Positions 1 through 8,122 of a stretch of 14,103 nucleotides of DNA are shown here, piece after piece. Every line of letters starts with the position of its first letter. Within the stretch, counting starts at the first letter, position 1. A program made the position numbers and the translations under genes. Origin of the DNA: an uncultured Bacillota bacterium (GTDB lineage Bacteria; Bacillota_I; Bacilli_A; Izemoplasmatales; UBA1188); NCBI GenBank assembly GCA_937907585.1, contig CALCVH010000138.1, positions 1 to 14,103 on the forward strand. The letters are read 5' to 3'. Under the pieces are notes generated by a model. It had not been told where the DNA came from. It saw only the letters and a list, made by a program, of their open reading frames with translations, and made no database searches.

Positions 1-466
1 CGGGAGCGGTAGCGCTTGATAAAGCCGCTAATACTAGTGAGAACGCTAAATCGATACCTAGAGCGAATCTACATAATATAAATACTATTATCGATGCGGC
101 TAACGCTTCAAATAAAGTAATTATAATGACGCTTACGCCTGATTGTTTTAATTCTTTTAGTTTAAAATATTCTCCAGCTCCAAATGCGATAAAAGCTAGT
201 GCGATATCGGTTAAAAAGCTCATCCCATCAATTACTCTATTTGGTATAATTCCGCTAATATTAGAATTTGGAAATAGAGTCCAGATAGGAACTAATAAGA
301 CACCAGTTAGAATATAAGCTGTAACATTTGGAAGCCTTAATAGTTTCGTTAATCTCGTCATTAAAAATCCACCAAATAATATGATGGCTATAGAAATTAT
401 GACAAGCGCAACGCTAGATTCAATATTAAGATTTTCAAGAATCTTTTCAATTAAAGAAACAGGCAA
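1..466 (-). CDS. Cation:proton antiporter, N-terminal part (cut by window edge)
   Basis: Read on the minus strand, this frame stays open to the window edge and gives about 155 residues of a very hydrophobic protein. It has several membrane segments, a short motif RLPNVTAYILTGVLLVP near residue 45 and ALSSATAPA at the end of the visible part. These resemble the monovalent cation:proton antiporter-2 (CPA2, KefB/NhaS-like) membrane domain, which exchanges Na+ or K+ for H+ across the cytoplasmic membrane. I chose the TTG at 466-464 as start. The sequence AGAGGTGG lies 5 nt upstream, an in-frame TAG lies just before it, and no ATG is better placed. An in-frame GTG sits inside the ribosome site and is less likely. 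The gene is divergent from the sensor-kinase operon and has its own promoter and two possible operators. Family assignment is fairly sure; the transported ion is not visible. Confidence 0.85.
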   Translation of the reverse strand, partial: MPVSLIEKILENLNIESSVALVIISIAIILFGGFLMTRLTKLLRLPNVTAYILTGVLLVPIWTLFPNSNISGIIPNRVIDGMSFLTDIALAFIAFGAGEYFKLKELKQSGVSVIIITLFEALAASIIVFILCRFALGIDLAFSLVLAALSSATAP

Positions 467-494
467 AACTTCCACCTCTTTTATCTAAATGATG

Positions 495-517
495 TATTAT
501 TGTATTTTACAATAATA
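495..517. promoter_or_regulatory. Perfect 10-bp-arm inverted repeat over the antiporter -10
   Basis: TATTATTGTA and its exact reverse complement TACAATAATA flank a TTT centre. The repeat covers the -10 box of the minus-strand antiporter promoter, where a bound dimeric repressor would block RNA polymerase. I do not recognise the regulator. The site is too far from any T-tract or gene end to be a terminator. Confidence 0.5.
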
Positions 518-532
518 AAATATATATTTCAA
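504..532 (-). promoter_or_regulatory. Sigma-A-type promoter of the antiporter gene
   Basis: On the minus strand, TTGAAA (532-527) is followed after exactly 17 nt by TAAAAT (509-504), close to the TTGACA-17-TATAAT consensus. It lies about 40 nt before the ribosome site and TTG start of the antiporter, which fits a short leader. Confidence 0.7.
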
Positions 533-533
533 G

Positions 534-548
534 AGAAAACGTTTTCAA
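534..548. promoter_or_regulatory. cre-like palindrome (CcpA/LacI-family operator candidate)
   Basis: The core GAAAACGTTTTC (535-546) is a perfect 12-bp palindrome. Its minus-strand form TTGAAAACGTTTTCT matches the published catabolite-responsive-element consensus WTGNAANCGNWNNCW at every fixed position. It lies 2 bp upstream of the antiporter -35 box, a place where CcpA-type regulators often act positively. It is about 155 bp before the divergent operon and could also affect that. Another LacI-family regulator could use the same site. Confidence 0.5.
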
Positions 549-699
549 TTTCAATTATTTACATTTTTTTACTTTTGAAATTTATAAATATCTAAAAAAA
601 TAGGATTTTTTCAATATATAAATATATGAAAAAAACTAAAAAAATAGTAAAATAGAATAAATGGTTTTTTATGTGATCATCTAAAGAGGCCTAAAATAA

Positions 700-3612
700 A
701 TGGATACAAAAGAAGTTAGTGTAAAAGAAAAGAAATACTTATCTATACTTGAAGTGTGGGCTTTATCATTTGGCGCCAGTGTTGGATGGGGTGCTTTCTT
801 TATGCCTGGAAACACTTTTCTAAAACTATCTGGACCACTTGGATCTCTACTTGGAATGGTAATTGGCGCTATCATAATGATTATCATTGGTAGAAACTAT
901 CACTACATGATTTCAAGATACGATTCATCAGGCGGCGCATTTACTTATACAAGAAAAACACTTGGTGAAGATCATGGTTTTTTATGCGCTTGGTTCTTAA
1001 TTATCACATATATATCTATCATATGGGCTAACGCAACTGCGGTTATATTATTTGCGAGATATTTATTTGGACCAATATTCCAGTTTGGATTCCATTACGC
1101 AATCGCTGGATACGATATATATTTTGGTGAATTACTTTTAAGTAGTTTAATAACTATCCTATCTTTTTTAAGTTGTCTATTTAAAAAGAAAATCGCATCA
1201 ATCATACAATTAATATTTTCATCCCTCCTATTTATTGGTATTCTTACACTATTCTTTTTAGTGTTATTTGGTAGACCAGTTGAAACTAATATTACTCCAC
1301 TATTTTCTACTGATAAGAATTATTTCTTCCAAATCTTTAGAATAGTTGCGCTCATGCCATGGGCATTTGTAGGATATGAATCAATATCTCATTCAACAGA
1401 TGAATTTAAATTTGATAAGAAGAAGACATTCTCAATTATTATTGTTGCGGTAATAGTCATTATCATTTCATATATATTATTAACTATACTTTCTGTCTTA
1501 GTTTATCCTACCGCTTTTAATAGCTGGCATGAATATATATTCGCATTAAGCACTTTATCAGGTAATGAAGCATTACCAGTATTTTATGCGGTTGAAACAA
1601 GCGCTGGAAAAATTGGCTTAGTAATACTTGGTATAGCGATTATTTCTGGAATCATCACAGGTATCATCGGTAACTTAATATGTTCATCAAGATTAATCTA
1701 TTCAATGGCTAAAGATGATTTTATTCCTAAATGGTTTAAAGTTACTAATAAAGAAGGAATTCCTAAAAACGCAATATTATTTATTCTTGTAGTAAGTTTA
1801 GCGATCCCTTTCTTTGGTAGAACCGCTATAAGTTGGATAGTTGATATATCTACTTTAGGCGCATCAATAGCGTATTTCTATATTTCTTTTTCAACATTTA
1901 TTAATGCTAAAAAAGATAAGAATAAACCATATATGGCAACAGGCCTAATCGGTTTAATTCTATCTATAAGCCTTTTATTATTCTTAATGATTCCTAATAT
2001 TTCTAGTGAATCAGGTATCGCATCTGAGTCATATTTCATCATAAGTGCTTGGGGAATATTAGGATTATTATTCTTTAGAATATTACTTTCTAAAAATAAA
2101 GATGAAGCAGATAGATTTGGTAACACATCAGTTGTATGGGTTACATTTATGTTACTAATATTCTTAACATTAACTTTATGGAATTACCATTCAGTACATA
2201 AAATTACTGAATCTAGCGCAGAAAGAATACAAGAACTATATTTAAATGAAGATGAATTAAGAATGACTATGACTGATGATGAATGGTTTAAGTATGAAAG
2301 TTCATTTATTAGTGATAGGAATAGTGATATAAATAGAGTTGTGGTCACAAATACCATTACTCAACTAGTATTAACATTCATATCAATCATCCTGATGTTT
2401 AGTATATATACTTTAATATCTAAGAATGAAAAGACTGCGCAGATAGAAAAGATTAAGGCTGAAGAAAAGAGTATGGCTAAAAGCGCATTCTTATTCAATA
2501 TGAGCCACGATATTAGAACACCTATGAATTCTATTATTGGTTATCTTGAAATGGCACAAAAAGATAATGTACCAATTGAAAAAATAAAAGAATATCTAGG
2601 AATCATAGATAAATCAAGTAAATACATGTTGTCTCTACTTGATGATATTCTAGAGATGAGTCGAATTGAAAATGGGAAAATAGAACTCAACTATGAAGCA
2701 GCTAGTATCGATTCAATCGTTGATGGTGTAACAAAAGTATTCTCTCTTCAGATGGCTAAAAAAGATATCGAATTTAAAGTAGATGCGTTAGATATAAAAG
2801 ATAGATTCGTAATGGTCGATATAAAAGCGTTAAATAGAATCCTTTATAACCTTATAAGTAACGCCTATAAATTCTCTAATCTTCAAGGAAAAGTAACTCT
2901 AATTATTAAAGAACTTGAAAGTTATGATACAAGCGCTAAATACATGTTTACCGTTAAAGATAATGGTATAGGCATGAAAGAAGAATTTGTATCTAAGATC
3001 TTTGAACCATTCGAAAGAGAAACAAGTTCAACTGAATCAAAAAGAGAAGGTACCGGACTTGGAATGGCTATTACTAAGAATCTAATAGATTTAATGAAAG
3101 GTGAAATAAATGTTAAAACTGAACTAGGAAAAGGAACTGAAATATCATTCACATTAAATCTAGAATTATCTAATAAAGATAGCGTTCAACATAACAACTA
3201 TGTAGATGAAAACATAAGTATTGAAGGAATAAATGTTTTACTTGTCGAGGATGTTGAAATAAATAGAGCTATAGCGACACTTCTACTTGAAACATTAAAC
3301 GTTAATGTTGAAGTAGCGGTAGATGGATTAGACGCATTAAACAAAATAAAAGAAAGTACCAATAATAAGTACGATATCATATTAATGGATGTTCAAATGC
3401 CTAATATGAATGGTTATGATGCGACTAAAGCGATAAGGAATATAGATTCACCTTACGCTAAAAGCGTTCCAATAATCGCAGTAACCGCTAACGTATTTGA
3501 AGAAGATATAAAAAGAGCTATCGATAGTGGTATGAATGACCACTTAGCTAAACCAATTAACCTAGATGAACTTGCTAACGTAATTAGAAAAAATCTAAAG
3601 AAGGAGGTGTAA
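700..3612 (+). CDS. APC-permease-like membrane domain fused to hybrid histidine kinase
   Basis: This 970-residue protein joins a transporter-like sensor to a full kinase. Residues 1-465 form an APC-superfamily amino-acid permease domain: GWGAFF in the first membrane segment, and the PWAFVGYES stretch (220-228) typical of segment 6. Two further membrane segments (about 476-494 and 552-574) enclose a roughly 55-residue loop, probably outside the cell. The kinase follows: HisKA with phospho-acceptor His603 in FNMSHDIRTPMN, N box around NLISNAYKFS (717-726), G1 box DNGIGM (754-759), G2 box GTGLGMAI (784-791). A C-terminal receiver has the acidic pair E850/D851, phospho-acceptor Asp897, T929 and K951. 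It lacks an HPt domain, which a separate gene two places downstream supplies. The start has AGAGG 10 nt upstream. I infer that it detects an amino acid or related solute by transport or by transporter-like binding. Substrate and transport activity are unknown. Confidence 0.93.
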   Translation: MDTKEVSVKEKKYLSILEVWALSFGASVGWGAFFMPGNTFLKLSGPLGSLLGMVIGAIIMIIIGRNYHYMISRYDSSGGAFTYTRKTLGEDHGFLCAWFLIITYISIIWANATAVILFARYLFGPIFQFGFHYAIAGYDIYFGELLLSSLITILSFLSCLFKKKIASIIQLIFSSLLFIGILTLFFLVLFGRPVETNITPLFSTDKNYFFQIFRIVALMPWAFVGYESISHSTDEFKFDKKKTFSIIIVAVIVIIISYILLTILSVLVYPTAFNSWHEYIFALSTLSGNEALPVFYAVETSAGKIGLVILGIAIISGIITGIIGNLICSSRLIYSMAKDDFIPKWFKVTNKEGIPKNAILFILVVSLAIPFFGRTAISWIVDISTLGASIAYFYISFSTFINAKKDKNKPYMATGLIGLILSISLLLFLMIPNISSESGIASESYFIISAWGILGLLFFRILLSKNKDEADRFGNTSVVWVTFMLLIFLTLTLWNYHSVHKITESSAERIQELYLNEDELRMTMTDDEWFKYESSFISDRNSDINRVVVTNTITQLVLTFISIILMFSIYTLISKNEKTAQIEKIKAEEKSMAKSAFLFNMSHDIRTPMNSIIGYLEMAQKDNVPIEKIKEYLGIIDKSSKYMLSLLDDILEMSRIENGKIELNYEAASIDSIVDGVTKVFSLQMAKKDIEFKVDALDIKDRFVMVDIKALNRILYNLISNAYKFSNLQGKVTLIIKELESYDTSAKYMFTVKDNGIGMKEEFVSKIFEPFERETSSTESKREGTGLGMAITKNLIDLMKGEINVKTELGKGTEISFTLNLELSNKDSVQHNNYVDENISIEGINVLLVEDVEINRAIATLLLETLNVNVEVAVDGLDALNKIKESTNNKYDIILMDVQMPNMNGYDATKAIRNIDSPYAKSVPIIAVTANVFEEDIKRAIDSGMNDHLAKPINLDELANVIRKNLKKEV

Positions 3613-3618
3613 GGCAAG

Positions 3619-5304
3619 ATGAAGGAAAGAAAAATATTTGAAAATATAAGAAGACAAATTTTAGTCGTTGATGATGAAGAAATAAATAGGCTGATTTTAG
3701 GAAACATATTATCTATCGATTATGATGTTATATACGCATCTGATGGTAAAGAAGCATTAGAACAAATGCATCAAAATAAAGATATGTTATCATTAGTTTT
3801 ATTAGATTTAATGATGCCTGAAATAAGCGGTCTAGAAGTATTAAAAATACTTAAAGATGATTCTGAATTATCTAATATCCCTGTCATTGTTGCGACAGTT
3901 GATAAAAAAAGTGAAATAGAAAGCCTTAACCTTGGAGCTGTTGACTTCATTCCTAAGCCTTATCCTGAAGCAGGTGTAATCTATGCTAGAGTTAAAAGGA
4001 CTATTGAATTATTCGAAGATAAGAACATCATCGATTATACTGAAAGAGATCAATTAACTAAACTATATAATAAAGAATATTTCTTTAAATACGCTCTTAG
4101 CTTAGATAAGCACAATAAAGAACAATCAACAGATGCGATTATTTTAGATATTAGACATTTCCATATAATTATGGAAAGATTTGGTAGAGATTATGGAAAT
4201 CAGATATTAATTAATATCGCAGAATACCTAAAAAATAAGATGATCAATATGGGAGGAATGGTATGTAGAAAAGAATCTGATACATTCTTACTATATGTTC
4301 CTCATATTGACGATATTGATTCATTCTATAATGAAATATCTAATATGAGTGAATTTGAATGGTCTAAAGATAGTAAAATCAAATTCAGAATGGGTGTATA
4401 TCCTAATGCACCAAAAGACTTAGATATTGAAGTTAGATTCGATAGAGCTAAGATGGCTGCGGATTCTAATAGAAGAAATGAATCAATCAATATCTCTTTG
4501 TATGATGATAAATTAAGAGAAAAAGAATTATATGAAGAAGGTTTAATAGATGAATTTCCAAGAGCTTTAAAAAATAAAGAATTTAAAGTATATTATCAAC
4601 CTAAATATAATATCCAAGGTGAATCACCAGTTCTATCAAGCGCTGAAGCGCTAGTTAGATGGATTCATCCAACATTAGGTATGGTATCACCTGGTGTATT
4701 TATTCCTTTATTAGAAAATAAAGGTTTAATAGAAGAATTAGATAAATATGTATGGAAGGAAGTAGGTAGACAAATAAGAAAATGGAAAGATGAACTAAAC
4801 GTTACTATTCCTGTATCTGTAAACGTATCTAGAATAGATATGTATGACCATAACTTAGCAAACATATTTGAAAATATTATTAAGGAAAATAATATTAGTC
4901 ATAATGAATTTATTCTTGAAATGACTGAATCTGCATATACTGAAGATTCAGATAACATCATTATGACAGTTAATAACTTAAGAAAACTTGGTTATAAAGT
5001 TGAAATGGATGACTTTGGTACAGGATATTCATCATTAAGCATGATATCTAGACTTCCAATAGACTGTATTAAATTAGATATGATATTTATTAGAAATGCA
5101 TTCTTAGAAAGAGTAGATACTAAGATGGTTGAAATAATAATAGATATCGCATCTTATTTAAAAGTACCAGTAATCGCTGAAGGTGTAGAAACTAAAGAAC
5201 AAGTGGAAGTATTAAAGAAGCTTGGTTGTGATATAGTTCAAGGATTCTATTTCTCTAAACCACTTCCACCAGAAGAATTTGAAATAAAAATAATAAAAAA
5301 GTAG
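3619..5304 (+). CDS. Response regulator REC-degenerate GGDEF-EAL, c-di-GMP phosphodiesterase
   Basis: The domains are REC (about 12-130), GGDEF-like (about 140-295) and EAL (about 310-555). The receiver has D18/D19, phospho-acceptor Asp63 in LLDLMMPE, T93 and K113. The GGDEF domain keeps its entry motif DQLTKLYN, but the active-site loop GGDEF reads ESDTF (219-223), so diguanylate cyclase activity is unlikely. It may instead bind GTP or have only a structural role. The EAL domain keeps the residues needed for metal binding and catalysis: E343 (EALVRW), N402, E434, D464-D465 (DDFGTGYSS), K485, E521 and Q541. It should therefore hydrolyse c-di-GMP to pGpG. The gene starts 6 nt after the hybrid kinase behind AAGGAGGTG, one of the strongest ribosome sites here. 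It is the obvious output of that kinase through the HPt protein encoded next. Confidence 0.93.
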   Translation: MKERKIFENIRRQILVVDDEEINRLILGNILSIDYDVIYASDGKEALEQMHQNKDMLSLVLLDLMMPEISGLEVLKILKDDSELSNIPVIVATVDKKSEIESLNLGAVDFIPKPYPEAGVIYARVKRTIELFEDKNIIDYTERDQLTKLYNKEYFFKYALSLDKHNKEQSTDAIILDIRHFHIIMERFGRDYGNQILINIAEYLKNKMINMGGMVCRKESDTFLLYVPHIDDIDSFYNEISNMSEFEWSKDSKIKFRMGVYPNAPKDLDIEVRFDRAKMAADSNRRNESINISLYDDKLREKELYEEGLIDEFPRALKNKEFKVYYQPKYNIQGESPVLSSAEALVRWIHPTLGMVSPGVFIPLLENKGLIEELDKYVWKEVGRQIRKWKDELNVTIPVSVNVSRIDMYDHNLANIFENIIKENNISHNEFILEMTESAYTEDSDNIIMTVNNLRKLGYKVEMDDFGTGYSSLSMISRLPIDCIKLDMIFIRNAFLERVDTKMVEIIIDIASYLKVPVIAEGVETKEQVEVLKKLGCDIVQGFYFSKPLPPEEFEIKIIKK

Positions 5305-5315
5305 AGGCAATATTC

Positions 5316-5657
5316 ATGATGACTATAGATAATTTAAAGAAATTTGGCGCAAATACTACTGAAGGATTAGGAAGATGTTTAAATAATGAAATGTTATATC
5401 TAAGACTAGTAGGTAAGTTTTTAGAAGATACAAACATCTATGGATTAAAAGATGCTGTATTGAATAATGATCTAGATCAAGCTTTTGAAAAAGCTCACGC
5501 TTTAAAAGGAGTTTTATCCAACTTAGCTTTATCTCCATTAACAGAGATCATGGTTGAATTAACTGAAAATTTAAGAAATAGAAAAGCTATGGATTATATG
5601 CCTTTAATTGAAAACTATTTAACTAAATTAGAAGAATTAAAATCTTATAATAACTAG
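5316..5657 (+). CDS. Histidine phosphotransfer (HPt) domain protein
   Basis: This small 113-residue helical protein carries the HPt signature AHALKGVLSNLAL with phospho-acceptor His61. HPt proteins take phosphate from a hybrid kinase's receiver and pass it to the receiver of a response regulator. The kinase two genes upstream ends in a receiver and has no HPt of its own, and the gene between encodes a receiver with an output domain. This protein therefore closes the relay. It lies 11 nt after the EAL gene with AGAGG before the start. Two adjacent ATG codons (5316 and 5319) are both possible starts. Confidence 0.88.
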   Translation: MMTIDNLKKFGANTTEGLGRCLNNEMLYLRLVGKFLEDTNIYGLKDAVLNNDLDQAFEKAHALKGVLSNLALSPLTEIMVELTENLRNRKAMDYMPLIENYLTKLEELKSYNN

Positions 5658-5677
5658 CCATATTAGAAGGTTTAATT

Positions 5678-7222
5678 ATGGCGAAAATATTTTTAAATAA
5701 GTTTAAAGAATCAGCTTTAAGCATATTACCAGTTACTATAATAGTCTTTATACTTTCATTTACACCTATCGCTAGATTAGAAACTAATGAACAATTCACA
5801 TTCTTAATTTGTGCGTTTTTACTAATTATTGGAATGGCGTTATTTAGCTTTGGTGTAGATTTTTCTATGTCCACAATGGGTGAAAAGATAGGTTCATCAC
5901 TTATTAAAACTAAAAAACTATGGGTAATACTATTAGTAGTATTCCTAATGGGCTTATTAATAACTATTGCGGAACCTGACTTATCTGTTTTAGCTGATCA
6001 AATAAAAGAAGCGTTTAATGGAAATACATTAATACTAATTGTATCAGTTGGATTAGGTGTTGGAATATTCTTAATGCTTGGTGTAATAAAGATGTTAACT
6101 AAAACCAATTTATCAATGTTGTTAATGTTTTTCTACGCTATGTTATTTGCGTTTACCGCATTACTTATATTAAAAGGGAATGAAGCATTTTTATGCGTAG
6201 CCTTTGATAGTGGAGGTGTCACTACTGGACCAATAACTGTGCCTTTTATAATGGCTCTTGGTGTAGGTATCGCCGCAACTATTGGTGGTAGAGGACAAAA
6301 AGAGAATTCATTCGGATTAATTGCGCTATCAAGCGTTGGACCAATCCTAGTAGTTTTACTTTTAGGTTTATCAATCAATTCATCTAAATTAAATTCATCA
6401 ATTATTACTGATAGAATAGATTCTTATCAAATAAGTGGTAATTTCTTCATTCACTTTTTAAGATCATTATTAGAAGAATCTAAAGGCGTATTAATCGCAC
6501 TTGGATTAATTATAGTATTATTCTTAATAATAGACTTTATATTCATAAAACTACCTAAAGTAAAACTAGTTAAAATAGGTTTAGGATTACTATATACATT
6601 TATAGGATTAGTATTATTCTTAACAGCTGCTAAAGCAGGTTTCCTACCAATAGGATTTAAACTAGGAACATTAGTATCATCTAATAAAGCCGCACTAATT
6701 ACTTTTGGATTCGCTTTAGGACTTGTAGTAGTGTTCGCTGAACCTGCGGTTCATATATTAACTAAACAAGTAGAAGAAGTTACTACTGGTGGTGTTAAAA
6801 AGCGCACATTATTAATCGCTTTAGCGATTGGTGTTGCGCTATCTATTCTTTTATCGATGATAAGGATAATATTTAATTTCTCTATATTATATTACCTTAT
6901 TCCTGGATATCTAATTTCACTTGGTTTAGCTTTCTTAATCCCATCAATTTATACTGGTATTGCGTTTGACTCAGGTGGTGTTGCATCAGGACCATTAACT
7001 TCATCATTCGTGCTTCCATTCGCAATAGGTGCCTGTTATAATTTGAATCCTGAAAGCTTACTAAATAATGGATTTGGAATAGTTGCGATGGTCGCATTAA
7101 CTCCACTAATCACAATCCAATTATTAGGTTTTAAATCTGTAATACAAAATAGGATGATCATCAAGAAGAGAATGAAACTTATTGTTTCATCTGATGATGA
7201 ACAAATTATCAATTTTATGTAG
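5678..7222 (+). CDS. DUF1538 family membrane protein with internal duplication
   Basis: This is a 514-residue polytopic membrane protein. Two halves repeat the same landmarks: AEPDLSVLA (98-106) and AFDSGGVTTGP (175-185), then AEPAVHIL (354-361) and AFDSGGVASGP (429-439). These match my recollection of the DUF1538 family, which is normally present as two tandem units. Conserved acidic, glycine and proline residues within membrane segments suggest an inverted- or tandem-repeat transporter. The substrate has not been established as far as I know. AGAAGG precedes the ATG, 20 nt after the HPt gene. Two PII-like genes follow directly, a pairing that suggests they gate this protein as PII proteins gate AmtB or SbtA; that is inference. 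Confidence 0.85.
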   Translation: MAKIFLNKFKESALSILPVTIIVFILSFTPIARLETNEQFTFLICAFLLIIGMALFSFGVDFSMSTMGEKIGSSLIKTKKLWVILLVVFLMGLLITIAEPDLSVLADQIKEAFNGNTLILIVSVGLGVGIFLMLGVIKMLTKTNLSMLLMFFYAMLFAFTALLILKGNEAFLCVAFDSGGVTTGPITVPFIMALGVGIAATIGGRGQKENSFGLIALSSVGPILVVLLLGLSINSSKLNSSIITDRIDSYQISGNFFIHFLRSLLEESKGVLIALGLIIVLFLIIDFIFIKLPKVKLVKIGLGLLYTFIGLVLFLTAAKAGFLPIGFKLGTLVSSNKAALITFGFALGLVVVFAEPAVHILTKQVEEVTTGGVKKRTLLIALAIGVALSILLSMIRIIFNFSILYYLIPGYLISLGLAFLIPSIYTGIAFDSGGVASGPLTSSFVLPFAIGACYNLNPESLLNNGFGIVAMVALTPLITIQLLGFKSVIQNRMIIKKRMKLIVSSDDEQIINFM

Positions 7223-7230
7223 GTGAAAAT

Positions 7231-7620
7231 ATGGCTGAAAAACTAACAAAAAAAGATAATAAAAACGATAATAACTTGATGGCTCCAATTAAATTAAAAA
7301 TCCTAGTATCTATCGTAGATAGAAGAAAAACAGATTTCTATTTGTCTACTCTTGAAGGATATGGAATAAATATGCAGGAAGTAATATACGCTAATGGTAC
7401 AACTCCAAGAAACATAATAGATTTATTAGGTATTCAAACAACCGATAAAGCAATCATCTTATCAATAGTACAAGAACAAAAGATTAAAGAAATATTAGCC
7501 GCATATGAAGATAAATATTTCTTAACTAAAAATGGAAAAGGCATAGCCTTTACCATCCCAATTAAATCTATGATTGGAGTAATGGTTTATCAATTCTTAG
7601 CTGGAATCGAGAGGGAATAA
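7231..7620 (+). CDS. PII-like signalling protein, first of a pair
   Basis: The protein has 129 residues. After a charged, disordered-looking tail of about 20 residues comes a single ferredoxin-like beta-alpha-beta unit repeated twice. It starts with KLKILVSIVDRRK, and a loop with ANGTTPRNIIDLLG falls where PII proteins have the T-loop. It ends with GKGIAFTIPIKS, the position of the usual GKIFVLPVED stretch. The classical T-loop with its modified tyrosine and the TGxxGDGKIF ATP loop are missing, so canonical uridylylation is unlikely. The ribosome site TAGGTGA overlaps the stop of the DUF1538 gene. The protein probably acts on that membrane protein, as a separate subunit or as a heteromer with the next gene's product. 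What it binds is unknown. Confidence 0.72.
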   Translation: MAEKLTKKDNKNDNNLMAPIKLKILVSIVDRRKTDFYLSTLEGYGINMQEVIYANGTTPRNIIDLLGIQTTDKAIILSIVQEQKIKEILAAYEDKYFLTKNGKGIAFTIPIKSMIGVMVYQFLAGIERE

Positions 7621-7623
7621 TGT

Positions 7624-7971
7624 ATGGAAGAATTAAAATATGAATTAATTATATGTATAGTAAATAGTGGATTCAATGAAGTGGTTATGAACGCCGCTAG
7701 AGAATATGGAGCTAAAGGCGGAACTGTAATAAACGCTAGAGGTACCGCAAATGAAGAAATTGTCTCTAGATTAAATTTCACAATCACTCCAGAAAAAGAA
7801 ATTGTTTTACTTGTAGTAACAGAAGAGATTAAAGATAATGTCCTTCATGCATTATATAAAGCAGTAGGAATAAACCCAGAAAGCCAAGGAATAATCTTTA
7901 CTGTACCTGTTGATGAAACTGCGGGTATCAACAAGAACTACGTTAAGAAACAAACGGAAGAAAACAATTAA
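7624..7971 (+). CDS. PII-like signalling protein, second of a pair
   Basis: The protein has 115 residues. It opens with a beta strand (YELIICIVNSG), then an alpha helix and GAKGGTVINARGT, the recognisable PII stretch leading into the T-loop. It ends with QGIIFTVPVDETAGI, equivalent to the PII C-terminal strand. Like its neighbour it has a short T-loop region and lacks the usual tyrosine and B-loop signature. It starts 3 nt after the previous stop, with GAGAGGG upstream, so the two are probably translated together. It is the last gene of the operon, with a terminator just beyond. The family call is more secure here than for the first copy. Confidence 0.8.
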   Translation: MEELKYELIICIVNSGFNEVVMNAAREYGAKGGTVINARGTANEEIVSRLNFTITPEKEIVLLVVTEEIKDNVLHALYKAVGINPESQGIIFTVPVDETAGINKNYVKKQTEENN

Positions 7972-7981
7972 TAAATATCGA

Positions 7982-8018
7982 TAAAAGCGTGATAATGAAC
8001 TATCACGTTTTTATTTTA
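7982..8018 (+). terminator. Rho-independent terminator of the six-gene operon
   Basis: A stem CGTGATA/TATCACG around the loop ATGAAC is extended by A-T pairs on both sides and followed by TTTTTATTTT. It lies about 10 nt after the last PII-like gene and closes the operon that begins at 700. Confidence 0.85.
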
Positions 8019-8031
8019 TCACTCATTTTTA

Positions 8032-8116
8032 CCACAAATCTGTCTAACAAAATACCACAAATCTGTCTAATGAATTGCCACAAATCTGTCTAACAAAATA
8101 CCACAAATCTGTCTAA
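8032..8116 (+). repeat. Four 16-bp direct repeats at 23-bp period
   Basis: CCACAAATCTGTCTAA occurs four times without a mismatch, at 8032, 8055, 8078 and 8101, separated by 7-bp spacers. Spacers one and three are identical (CAAAATA), so the array is also two copies of a 46-bp unit. It ends 6 bp before the -35 of the ATPase promoter. The copies are all in the same orientation and not palindromic. Possible roles are binding sites for a regulator (perhaps the ATPase itself), an iteron-like array, or the mark of an inserted element. The spacers are too short for CRISPR. Confidence 0.9.
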
Positions 8117-8122
8117 TAAAAC

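Noticed and set aside
126..317. 63-codon plus-strand ORF
   Set aside because: It is antisense to the antiporter, which has a clear family match, ribosome site and promoter; the ORF has none.
540..699. Promoter for the six-gene operon
   Set aside because: Several TTTACA/TTGAAA and TATAAA/TAAAAT-like strings exist in this AT-rich stretch, but none pair at 16-18 nt well enough to choose one.
8032..8116. CRISPR-like repeat array
   Set aside because: Repeats of 16 bp with 7-bp spacers, two of them identical, do not fit CRISPR, and no cas gene is present.
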